Notes under the pieces: model-generated
What the model was told of the DNA's origin: nothing
The model's input: only the letters and a program-made list of their open reading frames with translations
Database searches by the model: none
Assembly: GCF_030815865.1 (NCBI RefSeq)
Contig: NZ_JAUSXI010000001.1
Location: forward strand, 1,178,001-1,242,000
Source: Arthrobacter globiformis
GTDB taxonomy: Bacteria; Actinomycetota; Actinomycetes; Actinomycetales; Micrococcaceae
Length of the DNA stretch: 64,000 bases
Direction: 5' to 3'
Program-made: the position numbers and the translations under genes
Part shown: piece by piece, positions 1-13,265 of the stretch
Numbering within the stretch: position 1 is the first letter of the stretch
How the letters are laid out: every line of letters starts with the position of its first letter

Positions 1-381
1 CGGGTTGCCGGCGCGCTGGTAAAGCGAGGCATGGACGGTGATGCCGTTGCGGCGGGCGGCCTCGGCAGCGAAGCGGAAGGTGGGGCCGGTCAGCAGGTCC
101 TCGGCGGCGTCGGACGGGCGCGGCCGGTCCTGGCCCTGCCGCCCAAGGTCATTCTCCGGAACCTGGTCTGCGGGGTAGCGGGAAAGGGTGAGCTCGGGCA
201 GGAACACCACGGTGGCGCCCAGCCGGGCGGCCCTGTCGATGCCGTCGTTGAGTTCCGCGCGGAGTGCGGCGGTGCTGCTGTGCCAGCGGTGCTGGACGAC
301 GCCCACCCTCAAGGCGGGGCGTCCGGACGGCGCTGTCCGTGCGAGCGAGGCAGGCGCGTTGAGGCAGGTTATTTCGATCAT
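1..381 (-). CDS. Carbon-nitrogen hydrolase (nitrilase superfamily), N-terminal part
   Basis: The gene reads leftward off the window edge, so only the first 127 residues are visible. After a short leader, residues from about 22 show the nitrilase-superfamily opening: a strand RVGVVQHRW, a helix, then VVFLPELTLSRYP, whose Glu is the first member of the Glu-Lys-Cys catalytic triad. The Lys and Cys lie outside the window. The family hydrolyses amides or nitriles in the cytoplasm, and the sequence resembles N-carbamoylputrescine amidase types of polyamine breakdown, but the substrate cannot be fixed from this part. The ATG at 381 is preceded by a GGAG about ten bases upstream. A palindromic operator at 413-435 sits in the promoter region, so repression by a TetR-family regulator is likely. 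No such regulator lies next to it inside the window. Confidence 0.8.
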   Translation of the reverse strand, partial: MIEITCLNAPASLARTAPSGRPALRVGVVQHRWHSSTAALRAELNDGIDRAARLGATVVFLPELTLSRYPADQVPENDLGRQGQDRPRPSDAAEDLLTGPTFRFAAEAARRNGITVHASLYQRAGNP

Positions 382-412
382 GATGGTGATTTCTCCAGTG
401 AGACGACCGTCA

Positions 413-435
413 CTAAATGAATGACGTTCATTTAG
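413..435. promoter_or_regulatory. Palindromic operator, TetR type (9-5-9)
   Basis: Perfect inverted repeat CTAAATGAA / TTCATTTAG with a 5-base spacer, lying 32 bases upstream of the leftward hydrolase start. The length and symmetry fit a TetR-family operator. The regulator is not identified here. Confidence 0.7.
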
Positions 436-612
436 TATGCACGTGCCGCGCGGGCGTGGCAAGGGCAAATTGAATGCGGATCATTTATGACCCCGCCTAT
501 GCATGCCCCGCAAAGTAGTAAGTAAGCTGATCGTGAAATTCGCATTCCGGTGCTCCCGGCGCCCTAGCACCTGCGGTAGCGTCGAAACCACTGGACCAAT
601 CGAGGAGGATTC

Positions 613-1092
613 ATGAAGGCTTCACCGACACTGACCAACAACATGCAGGCCGTTCTGGCGGACCTGATCGAACTGCACGTGCAGGGCAAGCAGGCGCACT
701 GGAACATCGTTGGGACCAACTTCAGGGATCTGCACCTTCAGCTCGACGAGATCGTCGACGCCGCCCGGGCCTTTGCCGACGACATCGCCGAGCGTATGCG
801 TGCCCTGCATGCCCTGCCGGATGGGCGCAGCGCAACCGTGGCGAAGTCCACCAACCTTCCCCAGTTCCCGGAAGGACTGATCAGCACCAAGGATGCGATC
901 GACCGCATTGTGGCAGCCCTTGAAGCGGCCGTCGGCACTATGCGCAAGGTCCACGACGAGGTGGATGAGGAAGACCCCACCACCGCAGACCTGCTGCACA
1001 CCTTCATCGAAAAGCTTGAGCAGTTCGCGTGGATGGTGGGCGCCGAGAACATGAAGGCGACGGCCAGCGCCACGAAGCCTGACAGTAAGTAA
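613..1092 (+). CDS. dps: Dps-family ferritin-like DNA-protection protein
   Basis: A 159-residue protein with the Dps signature: an N-terminal helix with HVQGKQAHWNIVG, then LHLQLDEIVDAARAFADDIAERM carrying the ferroxidase-centre ligands (His, Asp, Glu), and a final helix with AWMVGAEN. Dps proteins form dodecamers that oxidise and store iron and protect DNA in starvation or oxidative stress. The length is typical of the family. The ATG follows a strong AGGAGG at 603-608. The gene stands alone and is followed by a hairpin terminator. The C-terminal tail is Lys-poor, so direct DNA binding through a basic tail is not evident. Confidence 0.93.
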   Translation: MKASPTLTNNMQAVLADLIELHVQGKQAHWNIVGTNFRDLHLQLDEIVDAARAFADDIAERMRALHALPDGRSATVAKSTNLPQFPEGLISTKDAIDRIVAALEAAVGTMRKVHDEVDEEDPTTADLLHTFIEKLEQFAWMVGAENMKATASATKPDSK

Positions 1093-1125
1093 CTGGCCGG
1101 CGGGATGCCCCTGCCGCTCCCCAAT

Positions 1126-1160
1126 GGGCAGCCCTGGAATTTCTCCGGGGCTGCCCGTTT
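1126..1160 (+). terminator. Hairpin terminator between dps and the convergent MFS gene
   Basis: GGGCAGCCC (1126-1134) pairs with GGGCTGCCC (1148-1156), followed by GTTTCT. It lies between two convergent genes, so it may serve both. Confidence 0.6.
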
Positions 1161-1205
1161 CTGTGTCGGCTGCCGCGCGTGCGGCGCCGGGTTGCTGCGT
1201 CCCGG

Positions 1206-2767
1206 CTACTTCGCCCGCGGGACGCGGCGAAGTACGACGGCGGCGAGCACCGAGGCTCCCGCCATCAGTACCAGCGCAATAGCCGCGGTGATGTGGACAC
1301 CCGAATCAAACGCTGCCCGGGCGGCCGCCGTGAGGCCCTCCGCCACCCGGGCCGGCAGTGACCCGGCCAGCTCCACGGCCCCAGCCAGCGTTTCCCCGGC
1401 CTGATCCGCGGACGCCGCCGGGACCGTCTCGGTAACAGCCTCGGGCAGGGCGAGGTGCTGCTGGTATGACGCGGTCAGGATTGACCCCAGGACGGCTGTC
1501 CCGAGGAGTGAGCCCACCTCGTAGCCCGTCTCCGAGATGGCTGCGGCCGCTCCGGATTTTTCCGCGGGCACCGCTCCCAGAATCAGGTCGTTCGAGATGG
1601 TCTCGGCGGACCCCACACCCAGCGCCAGAATGAGGAGAGCGGCCAGCAGCGCGGTGGGACCGGCGTCGTGATCCCCGAACGCCACGAGGGCGTAACCGGC
1701 GGCGCTCAGCGCCAGTCCCGCGGCTACACAAATCCTGGCCGCACCTTCCGCACGAGCGGAACCACCAGCAGTCCCGCCACCACCATGGCGGTCAGGGCGG
1801 GCAGCATTGCCGTGCCGGATTCCGACGGCGACATGCCTTCAAGCAGCTGCAGGTGCTGGGCCAAAAACAGGATGAAGCCGTTGTAGGAGAACAGCGCCAG
1901 GACATTAGCCGTGATCGCCGTGCTGAACACGCGGTTCCTGAACAGCGACAAGTCCAGCAGCGGGGATGCGAGGGCCTGCTGCCGGCGGATGAACACGAGG
2001 CCCATGGCGAGGCCAAAGGCCAGAGTTCCGAGGGACTGCACGCCGGGGCCGTGGGTGGCCAGTTCCTTGATGCCGTAGACCACCGGCACCATGGTCAGCA
2101 TCGACAGCGCAATACTGGGCCCGTCCACCCGGCCCGGGCTGGGGTCCTTGGACTCTGGAATGAGGAAGCGGCCGAAGACCAGCGGTGGCAGCATGATCGG
2201 TACGGCCACGAGCAGGACGGCGCCCCACCAGAAGTGCTCCACCAGCCAGCCTCCAAAGATCGGCCCCAGCGCGGCGCCCCCCGAGAACCCGGCGGCCCAG
2301 ATGGCCACCGCCAGCCTGCGCCGGCCCGGTTCCTGAAAGATGTTGCGGATCAGGGACAGCGTGGACGGCATGAGCATGGCGCCGAAGAATCCCATGGCCG
2401 CGCGGCCTGCAATGAGCCATTCGGCGCTCGGGGCGAAGGCCGACGCAGCAGAGACGGCGGCAAAACCCGAAATGCCAACCAGGAGCAACCGGCGGCGTCC
2501 GATCCTGTCGCCAAGGCTGCCCATGGCCATCAGGAGTCCGGCCAGGACAAGGGCATAGGCATCCACTATCCACAGCAGCTGCACGCCCGAGGGGTCCAGG
2601 CTGCGGGCTATCGCGGGAAGCGCAAACGTCAGCGCGGTGTTGTCCACGGCCACCAGGAGGACCGGGAACATGAGCAGGGCCAGGGCAAACCAGTCGCGCG
2701 CGCCGCCACCGCTGGAAGCCTGGTTGGCAGAAGCGCGCTCCGGGTGAAGGGCTGAGTTCATGGTCAT
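1206..2767 (-). pseudogene. MFS drug-efflux transporter (DHA2/QacA-EmrB type), frameshifted
   Basis: The protein starts at the ATG at 2767 (an internal ATG at 2761 is the alternative). It shows the 14-helix DHA2 pattern: D-N-T-A-L in helix 1, the loop motif GSLGDRIGRRRLLL, and motif C-like GGAALGPIFGG in helix 5. The frame ends at a TAG at 1724-1726, after VRKVRPGFV. From about 1736 the next frame continues without a gap (ICVAAGLALSAAGYALVAFG) and supplies the last helices to a stop at 1206. Adding one base near 1736-1750 restores a protein of about 520 residues, the normal family length. The gene diverges from a TetR regulator across the operator at 2771-2800, the usual arrangement for inducible efflux. 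The break could be a real inactivating mutation or a sequencing error. No other lesion is visible. Confidence 0.8.
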
Positions 2768-2770
2768 AGG

Positions 2771-2800
2771 ATAACTATACCGTCCAGACGGTATAGTTAT
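2771..2800. promoter_or_regulatory. 30-bp perfect operator palindrome in the TetR/MFS divergent promoter
   Basis: ATAACTATACCGTC and its exact reverse complement flank a 2-base centre (CA). It starts 3 bases upstream of the MFS ATG and ends 34 bases before the TetR start, so one bound repressor could shut off both genes. The TATA-rich arms probably overlap the -10 elements. Confidence 0.85.
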
Positions 2801-2834
2801 AAGCCTTTCGCTTGGAACGGGCATGATGGAAGCC

Positions 2835-3374
2835 ATGCCCAGAAAACCGGTTGCCCGCGGCGCAGTGGTCGATGCGTTTGAATCCCTACTGATCGAGGTG
2901 GGGGAGCGTGCCGCCACCCTGGACGCTGTGGCTGCCCGCGCCGGTGTGTCCAAGGGTGGGCTCCTGTACCACTTCCCAAACAAGGAAGCGCTCATAGGTG
3001 TCCTGCTGGACCGCCTCGACGAGTTTGCGGAAGCGGACGCCCAGGCCATGGCCGGGGCTCCCGAGGGTGCTGCCGCGTACTTCATCAAATCGTCCGTCTG
3101 GGCGGACACCCCGCTGGACCGCGCCATCGTGGCTGCGACGAGGCTGGCCGAGGTGGCACACGAGGAGACCCGGCGCCGGTTCGCCCACATCCAGCAGCGG
3201 TGGCTCGACGAGATCGCCCGCGACGTCGGGCCGGGCCTCGCGAAGGCCGTCCTGTACATGGGTGACGGGCTCTACTTCAACGCCATGCTGTCAATCGGCC
3301 CGGCGGCGACGCCGTCGGAGACCGCGGCCGACGTCGAGAGCCTCCTTGCGGCCCTTGACCGCCTAAGGGGTTAG
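2835..3374 (+). CDS. TetR-family transcriptional regulator
   Basis: A 179-residue repressor. The N-terminal three-helix DNA-binding domain spans residues 5-50, with the helix-turn-helix AATLDAVAARAGVSKGGLLYHF and the following NKEAL that is typical of TetR. The remaining 130 residues form the variable helical ligand-binding and dimerisation domain. I chose the ATG at 2835 because GGAAG precedes it and the family usually begins close to the HTH. In-frame ATGs at 2823 and 2826 would add four residues. Divergent arrangement with the MFS gene and the shared 30-bp palindrome imply autoregulation and control of efflux. The inducing compound is unknown. Confidence 0.9.
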   Translation: MPRKPVARGAVVDAFESLLIEVGERAATLDAVAARAGVSKGGLLYHFPNKEALIGVLLDRLDEFAEADAQAMAGAPEGAAAYFIKSSVWADTPLDRAIVAATRLAEVAHEETRRRFAHIQQRWLDEIARDVGPGLAKAVLYMGDGLYFNAMLSIGPAATPSETAADVESLLAALDRLRG

Positions 3375-3520
3375 GCCGGCTGCGGGGTAGGTGCGCGCCG
3401 GGCTGCCCGCCGCCCCGCGGTGTGTCAGCCCACGCGGCCACAGTTTGCAGACGCGATCCCGGCGTAGGACAATAGCCTCTGTGACAGCTGTCACCGCTCA
3501 ATTGAATATGCCTTTGATCT

Positions 3521-3775
3521 GCGGCGGGAGAGTCCTGCAAGTAGGTACAAGCAGGCGCCGTAGGAGCAAAACCTCCCCAGGAATCTCTCAGGCCCATGTA
3601 CCGCCGCGGCAAGGCAACTCTGGAAAGCAGCAGGCTGCCCGTATTGAATGTTCCGCCTCCGCGCGGACGGTTCAGGGCATGCTGTGCTCACCGACGGTGC
3701 AAGCGGAGCTGTGCGTAGGCGCAGCAACGCGGAAACTCTCAGGTCCGATACAGAGCGGGGAGGAACCCGAATCAC
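3521..3775 (+). promoter_or_regulatory. Tandem glycine riboswitch (two aptamers)
   Basis: Aptamer 1 (about 3521-3630) has the glycine-riboswitch core GCGGGAGAGTCCTGC, then GCCGTAGGAGC, AATCTCTCAGGC and CTCTGGAAAGCAG. Aptamer 2 (about 3680-3775) repeats the pattern with CACCGACGGTGC, CTCTCAGGTCC and GAGCGGGGAGG. The element ends about 40 bases before gcvP. In this class glycine binding usually turns on glycine cleavage genes. The RNA would sense glycine for the whole gcv-glyA-sdaA run that follows. Confidence 0.9.
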
Positions 3776-3814
3776 TGCGGCGTACCCTGCGCCGCCTTAG
3801 TTATGGAGTTCCTT

Positions 3815-6661
<2,847 letters not shown>

Positions 6662-6673
6662 GGATTCCGCTCA

Positions 6674-7822
6674 ATGACTGAGAACTACACTGCCCTTTAC
6701 GAGGAGCACAAGAAGCTGGGCGCCTCGTTCACCGACTTCGGCGGCTGGCAGATGCCGCTGAAGTACGGCTCCGAGCTGGCCGAGCATCACGCCGTCCGCA
6801 ATTCGGCCGGCATCTTCGACCTCTCCCACATGGGCGAAGTCTGGGTCACCGGCCCGGACGCTGCCGCGTTCCTCGACTACGCACTTGCCGGCAAGATCTC
6901 CGCCATGGCCGTCGGCAAGGCCAAGTACTCCCTGATCTGCAACGAGGACGGCGGCATCATCGACGACCTCATCGTGTACCGCCGCCCCTCCGATGGGACT
7001 GGCACCGACCGGTTCCTGGTTGTCCCGAATGCCGGCAACGCCAAGGTGGTGGCCGGGGCCCTGGTGCAGCGGGCAGCGAACTTCGACGTCGCAGTCGAGG
7101 ACGCATCCGCCGAAACGTCGCTGATCGCGGTGCAGGGTCCAAAGGCCGAGGAGATCCTCCTGCGCCTGGTCCCGGCAGCCCAGCACGAGCTGGTGACCGG
7201 GCTGAAGTACTACGCCGCCGTCGAGGTTTCCTTCCTGGTGGGCGGGACCAGCCAGAACCTGTTGCTGGCCCGGACCGGGTACACCGGTGAGGACGGCTTC
7301 GAGATTTTCGTGGAGAACGACGACGCCGCCGCCCTCTGGCAGTCCATCGTCGCCATTGCGGACGAGGGGGAGCTGACGCCGTCCGGCCTTGCCTCCCGCG
7401 ATTCGCTCCGCCTCGAGGCCGGCATGCCGCTGTACGGCAACGAACTCTCGCTCGACGGTGACCCGTTCGCAGCCGGCCTGGGCCCCGTCGTCGCGCTGTC
7501 CAAGGAAGGCGACTTCGTGGGCAAGGCCGCGCTGGCAGCGAAGAAGGAAGCCGGAGCCGGCTCCACCACGGGCCGCAAGCTCGTGGGCCTCAAGGGCCTC
7601 GGCCGCCGCGCGGGCCGCGGACACTACCCGGTCCTCAAGGACGGCAACGTCGTCGGCGAAGTCACGTCCGGCCAGCCCAGCCCGACCCTCGGCTACCCGG
7701 TCGCCATGGCCTACGTCGACGTCGCCTACGCCGAACCCGGCACGGCACTGGACATTGACCTGCGGGGCAAGGCGGAGCCGTTCGAAGTCGTCGCACTGCC
7801 TTTCTACAAGCGCTCCAAGTAG
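6674..7822 (+). CDS. gcvT: Aminomethyltransferase, T protein of glycine cleavage
   Basis: Transfers the methylene carbon from aminomethyl-lipoyl-GcvH to tetrahydrofolate and releases ammonia. At 382 residues it is the normal size. It shows the opening FTDFGGWQMPLKY, the DLSHMGE motif near residue 50, the folate-binding segment with ARTGYTGEDGFEIF near residue 200, and the C-terminal OB-like domain. The gap to gcvP is 12 bases, so the two are probably co-transcribed. gcvH follows only after a 408-base spacer full of repeats, so an internal promoter for gcvH-glyA is possible. Confidence 0.96.
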   Translation: MTENYTALYEEHKKLGASFTDFGGWQMPLKYGSELAEHHAVRNSAGIFDLSHMGEVWVTGPDAAAFLDYALAGKISAMAVGKAKYSLICNEDGGIIDDLIVYRRPSDGTGTDRFLVVPNAGNAKVVAGALVQRAANFDVAVEDASAETSLIAVQGPKAEEILLRLVPAAQHELVTGLKYYAAVEVSFLVGGTSQNLLLARTGYTGEDGFEIFVENDDAAALWQSIVAIADEGELTPSGLASRDSLRLEAGMPLYGNELSLDGDPFAAGLGPVVALSKEGDFVGKAALAAKKEAGAGSTTGRKLVGLKGLGRRAGRGHYPVLKDGNVVGEVTSGQPSPTLGYPVAMAYVDVAYAEPGTALDIDLRGKAEPFEVVALPFYKRSK

Positions 7823-7831
7823 CCCGGCGTT

Positions 7832-8088
7832 CGCTGGTTGAGCCTGTCGAAACCAGCGGCCCGTCCCCGGCTCTGCCCTTCGGATCTGACATCCTCCGCG
7901 TGCTCGGTCGCGTAGACGCCCGCTGAGCGGACGTGACGCTCCCTTAGACGCACGCTTCCGGATGCCAGGCCCGAAGGGGCCGTCCGCTGGTTGAGCTCGT
8001 CGAAACCCGGCTTACCCCCGGATCTCGACAGGCTCGATCAACAGGGTTGGCAAGCTCGATCATTGGGGGTTGAGCTTGCCGAACCCTC
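7832..8088. repeat. Cluster of short dispersed repeats in the gcvT-gcvH spacer
   Basis: The 408-base gap 7823-8230 carries several copies of a unit close to GGTTGAGCCTGTCGAAACC: 7835-7855 (inside an 8-bp stem CGCTGGTT/AACCAGCG at 7832-7858), 7986-8007, an inverted copy at 8021-8040 and a degenerate one near 8067-8086. Related copies recur at 9944-9993 and 61318-61337. They look like REP-type intergenic palindromes. No gene is visible in the gap. The last 20 bases hold the gcvH ribosome-binding site. Confidence 0.7.
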
Positions 8089-8230
8089 GAGGCCCCGAAG
8101 CAGCCAGGACCCTATTGATCTTTGAAGGGCCAGCGTTCTTTCAAACGGAACACTGGCTCGAAGCGGCGGAGGAATTCGGTTTCCGGCCGCTGTACGAAAC
8201 CACAAGATTTCGAAAGTTAGGAAAAGAAAC

Positions 8231-8610
8231 ATGGCAAAAGTTGCCCCTGAACTGCAGTATTCCGACGAACACGAGTGGGTTTCCCGCGAAGACGGGAACC
8301 TGGTCTCGATCGGCATTTCCGCCGTGGCCACTGACGCGCTCGGCGATATTGTTTACGTGGACCTGCCCGAGGTTGGCTCGGTCGTGACCGCGGGGGAGAC
8401 CTGCGGCGAGGTGGAGTCCACCAAGTCCGTCTCCGATCTGTACTCCCCCGTGACGGGAGAGGTCACGGAGATCAACCCGACCGTCGTGGAGGACCCGGCC
8501 CTGATCAACAGCGATCCGTACGGCGCCGGCTGGCTATTCAAGGTGGCCGCTGATTCCGAGGGCCCGCTGCTGTCGGCCGAAGAGTACGCTTCCAAGAACG
8601 GCGGCGAGCT

Positions 8611-8614
<4 letters not shown>
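8231..8614 (+). CDS. gcvH: Glycine cleavage system H protein
   Basis: The 127-residue lipoyl carrier shuttles the aminomethyl group between P, T and L proteins. It starts with the conserved YSDEHEWV and carries the lipoylation site [17 protein letters not shown] with Lys65 as the modified residue. The stop codon overlaps the GTG start of glyA by four bases, indicating translational coupling. Lipoamide dehydrogenase (L protein) and the lipoylation enzymes are not in this window. Confidence 0.97.
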
Positions 8615-9936
<1,322 letters not shown>

Positions 9937-9943
9937 GTCCTTC

Positions 9944-9993
9944 CGGTGGTTGAGCCTGTCGAAACCCATGATCTCGACAGGCTCGATCAGCGG
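9944..9993. repeat. Inverted pair of the dispersed GAGCCTGTCGA repeat
   Basis: A direct copy (9946-9966) and an inverted copy (9970-9993) of the repeat seen in the gcvT-gcvH spacer. GAGCCTGTCGA and TCGACAGGCTC form an 11-bp perfect stem between glyA and sdaA. It could attenuate read-through into sdaA or simply be a REP-like element. Confidence 0.65.
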
Positions 9994-10041
9994 AGCCCGC
10001 ACCGCGCGCTCGACTGACCTCATGTCTAGTTAGGATTGATT

Positions 10042-11439
10042 ATGGCCGTTGGAGTCTTTGATCTCTTTTCCATTGGGATCGGGCCCTCGAGTTCGCACAC
10101 TGTGGGGCCGATGCGTGCCGCTGCAGTCTTTGCCGGGGAGCTCAAATCCTCCGGGAAGCTGGAGAGCGTGGCGTCGCTGCGGGTGGACCTGTACGGCTCG
10201 CTCGCGGCCACCGGGCATGGGCATGGAACCATGACGGCGATCCTGCTGGGCCTGGAGGGCTACCACCCGGACCTGATCCTGCCCGATGAGGTCGAGGACC
10301 GGCTGGCGGCTATCGCCGAAACGGGCACGCTGCGGCTGGCCGGGGCCGTTCCGTTGCCGTACGGGGTCAAAGACATGGTGCTGCGGCCGCTGACGATCCT
10401 GCCGCGGCACACCAACGGCATGACCTTCACCGTCTCGGACGCCGAGGGCGGGATCCTGCACAAGGCGACGTTCTTCTCCGTCGGCGGCGGGTTCATTGTC
10501 CGCGAGGGCGAGGAGGATGCGGCCCTGAAGGAGCTCGCCGAGTCCAAGAAGGAGCTGCCGTTGCCGTTCCGGACTGCCGCGGAGCTTCTGGAGCACTGCC
10601 GCTCCCGGGGCCTGTCCATCGGGGACGTCATGCTGGTCAACGAGCGCGCGTCCCGGTCTGAGGAGGACATCCGGGCCGGCCTGCTCCACATCTATTCCGT
10701 GATGGAGGGCTGCGTCGAGGTCAGCCTCAAGCGTGAGGGGCTGCTGCCTGGCGGACTGAAGGTCCGCCGTCGTGCTCCCGACTGGCACGAACGCCTCCTG
10801 AAGGAGGACAAGGACCGGGACCCCAAGTACTGGCAGGAGTGGGTGAACCTGATCGCCCTCGCGGTGAACGAGGAGAACGCCTCCGGCGGGCGCGTGGTCA
10901 CCGCGCCGACGAACGGCGCCGCCGGCATCATCCCGGCCGTGCTTTTCTACGCGCTGCACTTCGCTCCCGGGATGGACCAGGCGACGCAGGAAGACCGCGA
11001 CGACGTGGTGGTGCGTTTCCTGCTGACCGCCGGTGCCGTCGGGGTGCTGTACAAGGAACAGGCGTCCATCTCGGGGGCCGAGGTGGGCTGCCAGGGCGAG
11101 GTGGGCTCGGCGTCGTCGATGGCCGCCGCCGGGCTCGCCGAGGTCATGGGCGGCACGCCCGCGCAGGTGGAGAACGCGGCCGAAATCGCGATGGAGCACA
11201 ACCTGGGCCTGACGTGCGATCCGATCGGCGGGCTGGTCCAGGTGCCGTGCATCGAGCGCAACGCGATCGCCGCCGCGAAGGCCATCAACGCGGCCAAGAT
11301 GGCCCTCTGGGGCGACGGTTCGCACCGGGTTTCGCTGGACGAGGTTATCGTGACCATGCGTGAAACGGGCAAGGACATGAGCTCGAAGTACAAGGAAACC
11401 GCGATGGGTGGGCTGGCGGTCAACGTCGTCGAATGCTGA
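10042..11439 (+). CDS. sdaA: L-serine ammonia-lyase, single-chain iron-sulfur type
   Basis: Deaminates L-serine to pyruvate and ammonia using a [4Fe-4S] cluster. The 465 residues carry the beta domain first ([11 protein letters not shown] near residue 15), then the alpha domain with the substrate and cluster regions: [22 protein letters not shown] and [12 protein letters not shown], whose cysteines are the likely cluster ligands. I chose the ATG at 10042; an in-frame TTG at 10036 is less likely. Placed after glyA, it completes the path glycine to serine to pyruvate, which suggests the whole cluster serves glycine disposal or growth on glycine. Confidence 0.95.
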   Translation: MAVGVFDLFSIGIGPSSSHTVGPMRAAAVFAGELKSSGKLESVASLRVDLYGSLAATGHGHGTMTAILLGLEGYHPDLILPDEVEDRLAAIAETGTLRLAGAVPLPYGVKDMVLRPLTILPRHTNGMTFTVSDAEGGILHKATFFSVGGGFIVREGEEDAALKELAESKKELPLPFRTAAELLEHCRSRGLSIGDVMLVNERASRSEEDIRAGLLHIYSVMEGCVEVSLKREGLLPGGLKVRRRAPDWHERLLKEDKDRDPKYWQEWVNLIALAVNEENASGGRVVTAPTNGAAGIIPAVLFYALHFAPGMDQATQEDRDDVVVRFLLTAGAVGVLYKEQASISGAEVGCQGEVGSASSMAAAGLAEVMGGTPAQVENAAEIAMEHNLGLTCDPIGGLVQVPCIERNAIAAAKAINAAKMALWGDGSHRVSLDEVIVTMRETGKDMSSKYKETAMGGLAVNVVEC

Positions 11440-11461
11440 TTCCGCAACCGCCGCCCAGGGC

Positions 11462-12034
11462 TCAGTTGTTGGCGGCCGCCCAGAGGTTTAGGCTCGCTGC
11501 GAAGACGACCCATGACAGGTACGGCAGCATGAAAAGGCCGGCGGTGCGGCGGATCGGCCCGAACAGGAGCACGGTGGCGGCGACAGCCAGGGCCAGCGCA
11601 ATGATGATGCCCAGCGCCAGCCATAGCGCGGCCGAACCCCACACCGGGTACATCCCGAAGAACACGGGCGTCCACGCCAGGTTCAGGGCAAGCTGTACGC
11701 CGTAGACAGTGAGTGCCGCCCTGCGCTCCGGGCTGCGGCTCCGCCACACGAGCCAGGCCGCCACTGCCATAGCCGTGTACAGCACCGTCCAGACCGGCCC
11801 AAACACCCAGTTGGGCGGGGACCACGGCGCCTTGTCTGCCGTCGCGTACCAGCCGGTGACGTTGCTGATGGTTGCCTGCGAACCCAGCCAGGCCACCAGT
11901 GCGCTGGCCGCCAGGAAACCCAAGAGTGCGGCAAGTTCGACGGCGGTGCGCCCCGGCTCGGGCTGCGACCGGTCACCGCTGGTGTTGGCGTCTCGCCCGG
12001 ATCCCGCGACCGGCATGCGGTCCCTGCTTCTCAT
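11462..12034 (-). CDS. TspO/MBR family membrane protein
   Basis: A five-helix membrane protein of the translocator/peripheral-type benzodiazepine receptor family, which binds tetrapyrroles and takes part in porphyrin or stress responses. It shows the family core WYATADKAPWSPPNWVFGP after helix 1, then VWTVLYTAMA and the later NLAWTPVFFG and LPYLSWVVFAASLN. Total length is about 190 residues, of which about the first 30 are a polar, low-complexity N-terminal extension. The start at 12034 is uncertain; an ATG at 12016 has a better ribosome-binding site (CAGGGA). It is convergent with sdaA and divergent from the FemX-like gene. Confidence 0.88.
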   Translation of the reverse strand: MRSRDRMPVAGSGRDANTSGDRSQPEPGRTAVELAALLGFLAASALVAWLGSQATISNVTGWYATADKAPWSPPNWVFGPVWTVLYTAMAVAAWLVWRSRSPERRAALTVYGVQLALNLAWTPVFFGMYPVWGSAALWLALGIIIALALAVAATVLLFGPIRRTAGLFMLPYLSWVVFAASLNLWAAANN

Positions 12035-12139
12035 TTCACTACAGTTGCCAAGGCCGCAGCCAGAGTCAAGGCAGTCATCAGGCCGGACAGATAGACTTGA
12101 GGCTGCTTCTCCGGCACCTGCACGAAACGTAAGCGAAGA

Positions 12140-13228
12140 TTGGACACGGCACACTTGCGAGAATTCACTGCCCGCTTTGCCACCTCCGAAGAGGTCGCAA
12201 ACTGGGACTCCCACGTCACCGCGAATCCGAACGGCGGAAACCTGCTGCAGTCGGAAGCCTTCGCCGAAGTCAAGCAGCACTTCGGCTGGAAGACCCTGCA
12301 CCTCGTCTACGAAACAGCCGACTACACGAGCTACAACCTGGTGCTGGAAAAGAGCTTCCCGCTGCTCGGCAAGCTCTGGTACCTCATCAAGGGACCGGAC
12401 GTGGCCGGCGTCGAGGACATCCCCGGCATTGCCGCGGCAAACGCAGAGTTCGTCAAGCGCGCACGCCTGGGCGTCTTCGCCATCAAGATCGAGCCGGACA
12501 TCGTCCTCAGCGACGCCGCCCGCGGGGTTATCGAGGGGGCGGGGCTGGTCAAGACGCACAATCTGCAGCCCAACGACTCCACGGCCCTGCTGGATATTTC
12601 CCCCGAGGAGAATCAACTGCTCCGCAACCTCCACTCGCGGGGACGGAACGCCGTCCGCCGCGCCATCCGCGAGGGCGTCGAGGTGCACAACGTGGAGCCC
12701 AGCGAGGAAAACTTCAAGGCCATGTACGGCCTGATGACCGACACGGTCCAGGCGAAGTCGCAGGTCCGCGTCCGCGAATACGACTACTACCGCCAGTTCT
12801 GGACGAACTTCATCAAGCGCGGCCAGGGAAGGCTCATGTTTGTGTACGAAAACGGCGTTCCCTCCGTGGGCGCCTTCGTGATCAACTACGGCCGCAAGGG
12901 CACGTACAAGGACGGCGGATCCCTGCAGAAGCGTAACCAGTACGGCGATTCGCACCTGGTGCAGTGGACAGCGATCAACCAGCTCAAGGAGCTGGGTTGC
13001 ACGGAATACGATTTCTGCGGAACGCCGCCCAGCGACAAGCTCAAGGACACGTCGAATCCTTTCCACGGACTGGGGCTTTTCAAGACGAGCTTCAGCAAGA
13101 CGGTCACGGATTTTGTTGGCTGCTACGACCAAGTCATCAGCCCGCTGAAGTACAAGGCATGGATGGCAGCGGGTGAAAGGGTGGCCCGGCAGCTGTACAC
13201 CCGCCGTACCGGGCAGCAGTTCTACTGA
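12140..13228 (+). CDS. FemX/FemA-family peptidoglycan bridge aminoacyltransferase
   Basis: A 362-residue member of the FemABX family, which adds amino acids from aminoacyl-tRNA to the lysine side chain of lipid II to build the interpeptide bridge. Visible family features are NLLQSEAFAEVKQHFGW near residue 33, the paired GNAT-like folds, SRGRNAVRRAIREGV near 170, and the C-terminal LKELGCTEYDFCGTPP and NPFHGLGLFKTSF blocks. The start is a TTG, as no ATG lies upstream in frame. A bridge enzyme fits the Lys-type, bridged wall expected in Arthrobacter relatives. It forms a close pair (37-base gap) with the exporter gene downstream. Confidence 0.9.
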   Translation: MDTAHLREFTARFATSEEVANWDSHVTANPNGGNLLQSEAFAEVKQHFGWKTLHLVYETADYTSYNLVLEKSFPLLGKLWYLIKGPDVAGVEDIPGIAAANAEFVKRARLGVFAIKIEPDIVLSDAARGVIEGAGLVKTHNLQPNDSTALLDISPEENQLLRNLHSRGRNAVRRAIREGVEVHNVEPSEENFKAMYGLMTDTVQAKSQVRVREYDYYRQFWTNFIKRGQGRLMFVYENGVPSVGAFVINYGRKGTYKDGGSLQKRNQYGDSHLVQWTAINQLKELGCTEYDFCGTPPSDKLKDTSNPFHGLGLFKTSFSKTVTDFVGCYDQVISPLKYKAWMAAGERVARQLYTRRTGQQFY

Positions 13229-13265
13229 GCTACTGAGCTGAGTTGATGAACAGAGGGGAGCCCTG

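Noticed and set aside
2768..3259. N-terminal extension of the MFS frame across the TetR gene
   Set aside because: It is antisense to the TetR coding region and crosses the operator. The ATG at 2767 gives the family start.
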